Source: Candidatus Heimdallarchaeota archaeon
GTDB lineage: Archaea > Asgardarchaeota > Heimdallarchaeia > Hodarchaeales > Hodarchaeaceae
Length of the DNA stretch: 64,000 nt
Direction of reading: 5' to 3'
Assembly (NCBI GenBank): GCA_011364965.1
Contig: RDOB01000001.1
Coordinates: forward strand, 188,017 to 252,016
Part shown: piece after piece, positions 59,814-64,000 of the stretch
How the letters are laid out: every line of letters starts with the position of its first letter
Position numbering within the stretch: the stretch's first letter is position 1
The notes under the pieces: model-generated
What the model saw: the letters and a program-made list of their open reading frames with translations, nothing else
What the model was told of the DNA's origin: nothing
The model's database searches: none
Program-made: the position numbers and the translations under genes

Positions 59814-61610
59814 TCACTTGCATTCTACTGATTCTTCTAATCTAGGTTTATTCAAGAGGAAGAGAAATTTACTATCTCTTAACATGAATCCAAACGTACA
59901 TAAACCCAATACAGGAACCACAATAACTTTGAAAAATAATGGAATATAAGCTATAAGCCAATTATATGTGAATAATCCGATAATATTTCTTTCTTGATAG
60001 TATATAAAGGGAAGAATGAAACATAAAATTGCATTAACGACTCCATATAATTTAAAGAACGCAAGACCTCTTTCATCACGTATTTTTGGAATAACGCGAG
60101 AAGCTGTATATAGAAGTAGGCCACTCATCATGAATGTCAAAAATAATATCACAGGAGGGGAATCGAATCCAAAATAATCTTCAAATGGAAAATTCAAATC
60201 GTAATTACTTTCATAAAATCCACGATATATCATATAGAACGCAAAAGTCTGGAAGTTAAGGGGTTCACCATATTCATGGAGAACAAGTCCGAATGGAATA
60301 ATATATTGGATGATGATTCTACAAATTACCCAGCTTAGTAATAGTAATCCGCCCAGAAAATATTGTTTTTTTGTCTCTGATGTTAAAGTGGAATAGAAGA
60401 TAAATCCCGTTCCGAGTAAAGTAAACCCTAGTAGATCGAGATGGAAGATACTAAAGGAAATATATTCGATATCATTAAAGGTGTGCATCCCCTGAAAATT
60501 GAATACAAAAATCCCTATCAATACATTCTGGATTACCAAAATCACTAATCCGCTTCTTATAATAGAAACATAGACCTTTTGCAATGTTAAAGGATTACTA
60601 ACAACTTGAGGTATACTCTTAATCGCTATTAGTCCTCCAAATGCTCCTATGATTATGATTATTAACAATAAAACAGATAATTCAACAATATACATGGGAG
60701 GAGGACTATAATAGATAGGGGATTCTAGTAGTGGATCCAAATCGATTACTTGTATTAGAACTTCAAAAGGATTGATGCCTTTCCAAACAGTATAGTTTCC
60801 AGTTCCCTTATAATCAGACCAATAATTCCCTCGAAATGTTTCAGTCAAAAAATCTGGATCGTCTTTGATAAAATAAGCAGAAAGAATGAACCAATCGTAA
60901 TCCATGGCAACTTGCTTTTCATTATGTATAAATGAATTGAGCTTAAAACGAGTACAACTGCCATATTTATAATAGAGACCATATTCCTTATTATCAGCAA
61001 TTAGATTACCGGTAATTGAGGAGTTGCTTACCCCCGCTAAATAAATCCCAATATTAAAGTTCTGCACACAAGTGTTATTCTCAATTGACGCGAAAAATGT
61101 ATAAGGGGAAGTATCATTGGAAAAGTACTCATAAACACCATAATAAGAAATTCCAAATGCTCCATTAAACCGCAAAGAATTATTAATTATAGATGTTGCA
61201 TTTATATCTCTGATTTCAATACCTTTCCAACAACGTTCTACTGTATTATTAGCAATTGTGACTGTTCCTGGATAAACGTCATCAATGAAGATTCCAGAAT
61301 CCTTAGGAGAACTATCAGCTTCAATCCAACAATTTCTGATAATAAAATGTTTAGTTGTTCCATGAATATAAATACCATACCCGTAATCTTTTGCATTAAT
61401 GTGCCATCCTTCTAGTATAAAGGGATCTGTTTCATTACCGACCCCTTTCCCAGCAATGGCTTCTAACTCCAAATCAGTTGATATTTCTATTGGTTCATGA
61501 TTGATATAGAAACTTGCGTGTGTTTCTTGAATATTGAAAGACCTTCCAAGCACCAATAGAAATGGAACAAAGGATAATAGACAAATAACGACTATTAAGA
61601 AGCCCTTCAT
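59814..61610 (-). CDS. NosD-like beta-helix ectodomain joined to a multi-helix membrane domain
   Basis: A signal-like helix (3-22) is followed by a right-handed beta-helix of about 220 residues with repeating turns (for example GIEIRDINATSIINNSL and GIYLAGVSNSSITGNLI), as in NosD and polysaccharide-binding proteins. GNYWSDYKGTG closes it. From about residue 310, seven or so membrane helices follow. The combination of beta-helix with a polytopic membrane domain in one chain is unusual. Substrate and function are unknown. Confidence 0.7.
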   Translation of the reverse strand: MKGFLIVVICLLSFVPFLLVLGRSFNIQETHASFYINHEPIEISTDLELEAIAGKGVGNETDPFILEGWHINAKDYGYGIYIHGTTKHFIIRNCWIEADSSPKDSGIFIDDVYPGTVTIANNTVERCWKGIEIRDINATSIINNSLRFNGAFGISYYGVYEYFSNDTSPYTFFASIENNTCVQNFNIGIYLAGVSNSSITGNLIADNKEYGLYYKYGSCTRFKLNSFIHNEKQVAMDYDWFILSAYFIKDDPDFLTETFRGNYWSDYKGTGNYTVWKGINPFEVLIQVIDLDPLLESPIYYSPPPMYIVELSVLLLIIIIIGAFGGLIAIKSIPQVVSNPLTLQKVYVSIIRSGLVILVIQNVLIGIFVFNFQGMHTFNDIEYISFSIFHLDLLGFTLLGTGFIFYSTLTSETKKQYFLGGLLLLSWVICRIIIQYIIPFGLVLHEYGEPLNFQTFAFYMIYRGFYESNYDLNFPFEDYFGFDSPPVILFLTFMMSGLLLYTASRVIPKIRDERGLAFFKLYGVVNAILCFILPFIYYQERNIIGLFTYNWLIAYIPLFFKVIVVPVLGLCTFGFMLRDSKFLFLLNKPRLEESVECK

Positions 61611-62210
61611 CTGTCTAAGGATCTCAAATTCCCCATTCAGCTCATTTAAATATGAAGTTCATTAAATTAATTTTCCTAAGGGAATCTGAAATTTTAAAGT
61701 TTTGGATTTCGAACTATTAAGAATAAAATACCAAAATTAATTAACTAAGAAAAACCACAACTCCTATTTACCATAATGACTCCTTATTATAATATATCGA
61801 ATAAGAAGGTTTACTTGTTAATATGTAAATAAGATTGGTTTTCCAGTTTTGAGGGATCCTCTGGATCGTGGGATGCTTGAGTAGTAATTTCATAGACTTA
61901 AAGAGTAAATAGTCAATTAAATCCCCACCAATTGACATAAACTTTCAACATTACACACCGAAGTCGAGGTACATTTGAGCGAATTACACGAAACATAGAA
62001 TAATTTTTTATTTTTATTCAAAAAATAAACCAGTCACCAAATCTGGAGGAATAAGCATATCTGAGGGGATAAAGACGGGGATATCAATATTCCTGGTTTA
62101 AATTTCAGTATAGTTACAAAGAATATTCTACTCTGAAAAAGTAATATTAAATAGTATTAGAGAGAAATCATAAATGAAATTCCTAAAATCAAAAAATTGT
62201 TTGAGGAAGA
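61611..62210. other. Gene-free interval before the chemoreceptor gene
   Basis: The 600 bases contain no convincing ORF, RNA or repeat. AT-rich stretches around 62140-62155 may include the promoter of the following gene; the ATG at 62211 is preceded by GAGGAAG. Confidence 0.4.
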
Positions 62211-63953
62211 ATGATGATACAATTATTCAGTCGATCGGGGGGCTTAATATATTTATTGGGTAGAGCATTTTCAATAATTCTTTTTCTTTCGTTGTTAATT
62301 GGAATTTTTAGCGGATTTAGCTTAATAAATCTCAATAATCAATATAAGGAAGTGTTGGATACAAACACAATAACATCATCCGTCTCCAATACAATATTAA
62401 ATAATTTCATTGAAATTAAAGATGCAGAAAAGGAGTTTATACAATCAGGAGATACTAGCCAGCGATCAGTTATTACAAGTAAAGCAACGGAAATTAATCA
62501 AGCCATTACTTGGCTAATTGAACGAGAACTTAATACTACTATAAGGGAGAGTACAAAAAGAATTCAAATAATTATTTACGAATACACCGTAGAATTCTCC
62601 TATCTTCTGAATAAATCTATTGCACGAGGAGGGGGAATTCTTGGTGCTGCAAATGGAACTGTTGGAGAGTTAAATGATTCTATCAACAGTACTGAAGTTC
62701 TATTTCAATTTTCACTTATTAGAGGGGAAATCACACCTACTGAATATTATGAATTGATCAATTCGCTTTATGCGATTAAAAAAATAGAAAATGCATATTT
62801 GAATCAATATTTTGAGAATATAAATTCTACAAACTACGTAAATGCTATTGTAGATCAAACTAATACAATTAAAGCACTGGTGAACACAATTTTTGCCAAC
62901 AATACGGTGGAATCGCTAGTAAATAACACATTTGTTGCATATATTAATGCTTTCAATAGAACTATCGAATTAAATGAAGAGATTAAGGTACATAATTCAA
63001 GGTTGAAATCATATACTATTGAAATAGAGATCCTAGCAAATTTTCTGAATAACGAGATTTTGGATCAGAGTAATCAAGAAATTGAAGCTATTCGAAGACA
63101 ATCAGAGGAAACGCAATTATTTGTGATCCTCTCATTTCTGGCGGTATTTTTGGTAGGATTATTTTACAGCGGATTATTTACCCGTAATTTGACACAACCA
63201 ATTTTTATGATTGAAGAGTCATTAACTTCCATAAGTTCGGGTGATTTATCGAAAGAAGTAAGTTTCAAAAAGCGCGCACCAAAAGAATTGGAAAATTTAA
63301 AGACTAAGTTGAACACAATGCGGAAAAATATTTCAGACCTAATTCACGAGCTTGGGAGTGCTTCAGAAACAACATCATCATCATCTGAGGAAGTAGCAGC
63401 TACTGCAGAAGAAGTTACTACGCTAAGTGAAGAAATAGCAAAATCAGTTCAACAAATCTCTAGGAGTGCATCCGTACAATTTACAATCTCTGAAGAAGCA
63501 ATAGATAAGGTTCGAGAAATATCTCAATCAGTTGATATCTCTATTGAGGAAGTTGAAGCAACATTAAAGGTGATAGAAGAGATTTCAGATCAAATCAACA
63601 TTCTCGCTTTAAATGCTGCAATAGAAGCTGCGCGAGCAGGAGAGTTTGGTCGTGGATTTTCAGTTGTTGCAGACAGCGTGAGAAGATTAGCAGAAGAAAC
63701 GAAGAAGAATTCTGCTGATATCAATAGAGTCACCAATCAAATTGTTGGGGATTTAGGAACGAAGGTAAGAACACTGGAGGGGATTCTCCAAAACTTTACA
63801 ACGCAGTCAGAAGACTTTAGTGCTGTTAGTGAAGAAGTTGTAGCAGGAACAGAAGAACAAACAGCAGCAATGGAACAATTAACTACTGCTGCTCAAAAAC
63901 TTGCCTCGCAAGCAGACCAGCTCACAGATCTGGTGAAAAAATTCATTATATAG
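62211..63953 (+). CDS. Methyl-accepting chemotaxis protein
   Basis: A first membrane helix (about 15-40), a helical sensor domain of about 260 residues outside the cell, a second helix (about 300-325), a HAMP region (about 325-375) and a cytoplasmic signalling hairpin make up 580 residues. The hairpin tip [20 protein letters not shown] is the CheA/CheW-binding hallmark, and E/Q-rich pairs around it are methylation sites. The signalling domain is short. No che or archaellum genes are in the window. The sensed signal is unknown. Confidence 0.93.
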   Translation: MMIQLFSRSGGLIYLLGRAFSIILFLSLLIGIFSGFSLINLNNQYKEVLDTNTITSSVSNTILNNFIEIKDAEKEFIQSGDTSQRSVITSKATEINQAITWLIERELNTTIRESTKRIQIIIYEYTVEFSYLLNKSIARGGGILGAANGTVGELNDSINSTEVLFQFSLIRGEITPTEYYELINSLYAIKKIENAYLNQYFENINSTNYVNAIVDQTNTIKALVNTIFANNTVESLVNNTFVAYINAFNRTIELNEEIKVHNSRLKSYTIEIEILANFLNNEILDQSNQEIEAIRRQSEETQLFVILSFLAVFLVGLFYSGLFTRNLTQPIFMIEESLTSISSGDLSKEVSFKKRAPKELENLKTKLNTMRKNISDLIHELGSASETTSSSSEEVAATAEEVTTLSEEIAKSVQQISRSASVQFTISEEAIDKVREISQSVDISIEEVEATLKVIEEISDQINILALNAAIEAARAGEFGRGFSVVADSVRRLAEETKKNSADINRVTNQIVGDLGTKVRTLEGILQNFTTQSEDFSAVSEEVVAGTEEQTAAMEQLTTAAQKLASQADQLTDLVKKFII

Positions 63954-64000
63954 CTTCCTAAACTCAAAAGAGACATAAAACTGAATTAAATTTTCATCTA

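Overview
The window is archaeal, AT-rich and tightly packed. The evidence is archaeal/eukaryotic-type ribosomal proteins (S4e, long uL14, uS17), Rpp29, aIF1, Rpo12, a type 2 methionine aminopeptidase, a Taw2-like wybutosine enzyme, F420 enzymes, TATA boxes, GGTG-type ribosome binding sites and two tRNA genes that carry introns. A mesophilic Asgard (Heimdall-type) archaeon fits the mix of coiled-coil and TPR proteins, methylmalonyl-CoA mutase, UvrA, RNase III and a chemoreceptor. That lineage is inference; no 16S rRNA or marker tree is available here.

Layout. 1-5 kb: the end of an M50 protease, a membrane protein, a zinc-finger protein, argF, a ubiquitin-like MoaD/Urm1 relative, tRNA-Gly(CCC) with a T-arm intron, cofE and a TPR protein. 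5-17 kb: one long same-strand block with a 1700-residue Ig-like surface protein, a DUF4129-like membrane protein, a DUF4350-like protein, a MoxR ATPase, a DUF58/VWA protein and two further proteins. 17-21 kb: an OFA-type MFS carrier and acetyl-CoA synthetase. 21-27 kb: DUF167, a 663-residue protein with probable PRC-like repeats, MetAP2, a helical-repeat protein and a possible small RNA. 27-32 kb: aIF1, Rpo12 (48 residues), both methylmalonyl-CoA mutase chains with a cobalamin adenosyltransferase, tRNA-His with a D-loop intron, and an LLM-type F420 oxidoreductase. 33-40 kb: RNase III, uS19 on the opposite strand, then a compact run uL22-uS3-uL29-Rpp29-uS17-uL14-uL24-eS4-uL5-uS14-Taw2. 40-47 kb: a HEPN-like protein, a degenerate metallo-beta-lactamase-fold protein, uvrA, a nucleotidyltransferase, and a GNAT-OB fusion gene split by an in-frame TAG. 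49-56 kb: an arsenic/thiol-redox region. 56-64 kb: a serine beta-lactamase-like hydrolase, a Fic remnant, two membrane proteins (one with a NosD-like beta-helix) and a chemoreceptor.

How the genes work together. The adenosyltransferase supplies the cofactor of the mutase encoded just downstream. CofE and the LLM oxidoreductase imply F420 metabolism. MoxR and DUF58 proteins usually act as a chaperone pair, here beside a very large surface protein. In the arsenic region an ArsR repressor gene lies between two operons whose upstream regions share ATATCGA-type palindromes. Those operons encode an ArsP-type permease, Acr3, a small thioredoxin, a CcdA-type thiol transporter and two unrecognised proteins with adjacent cysteine pairs; a membrane-anchored TlpA-like protein is divergent.

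The most interesting points are the two non-canonical tRNA introns, the amber codon inside the GNAT-OB gene, the ArsR-linked vicinal-cysteine module, the ubiquitin-like protein with a tail beyond its Gly-Gly, and a full-length RNase III beside a rearranged ribosomal cluster.
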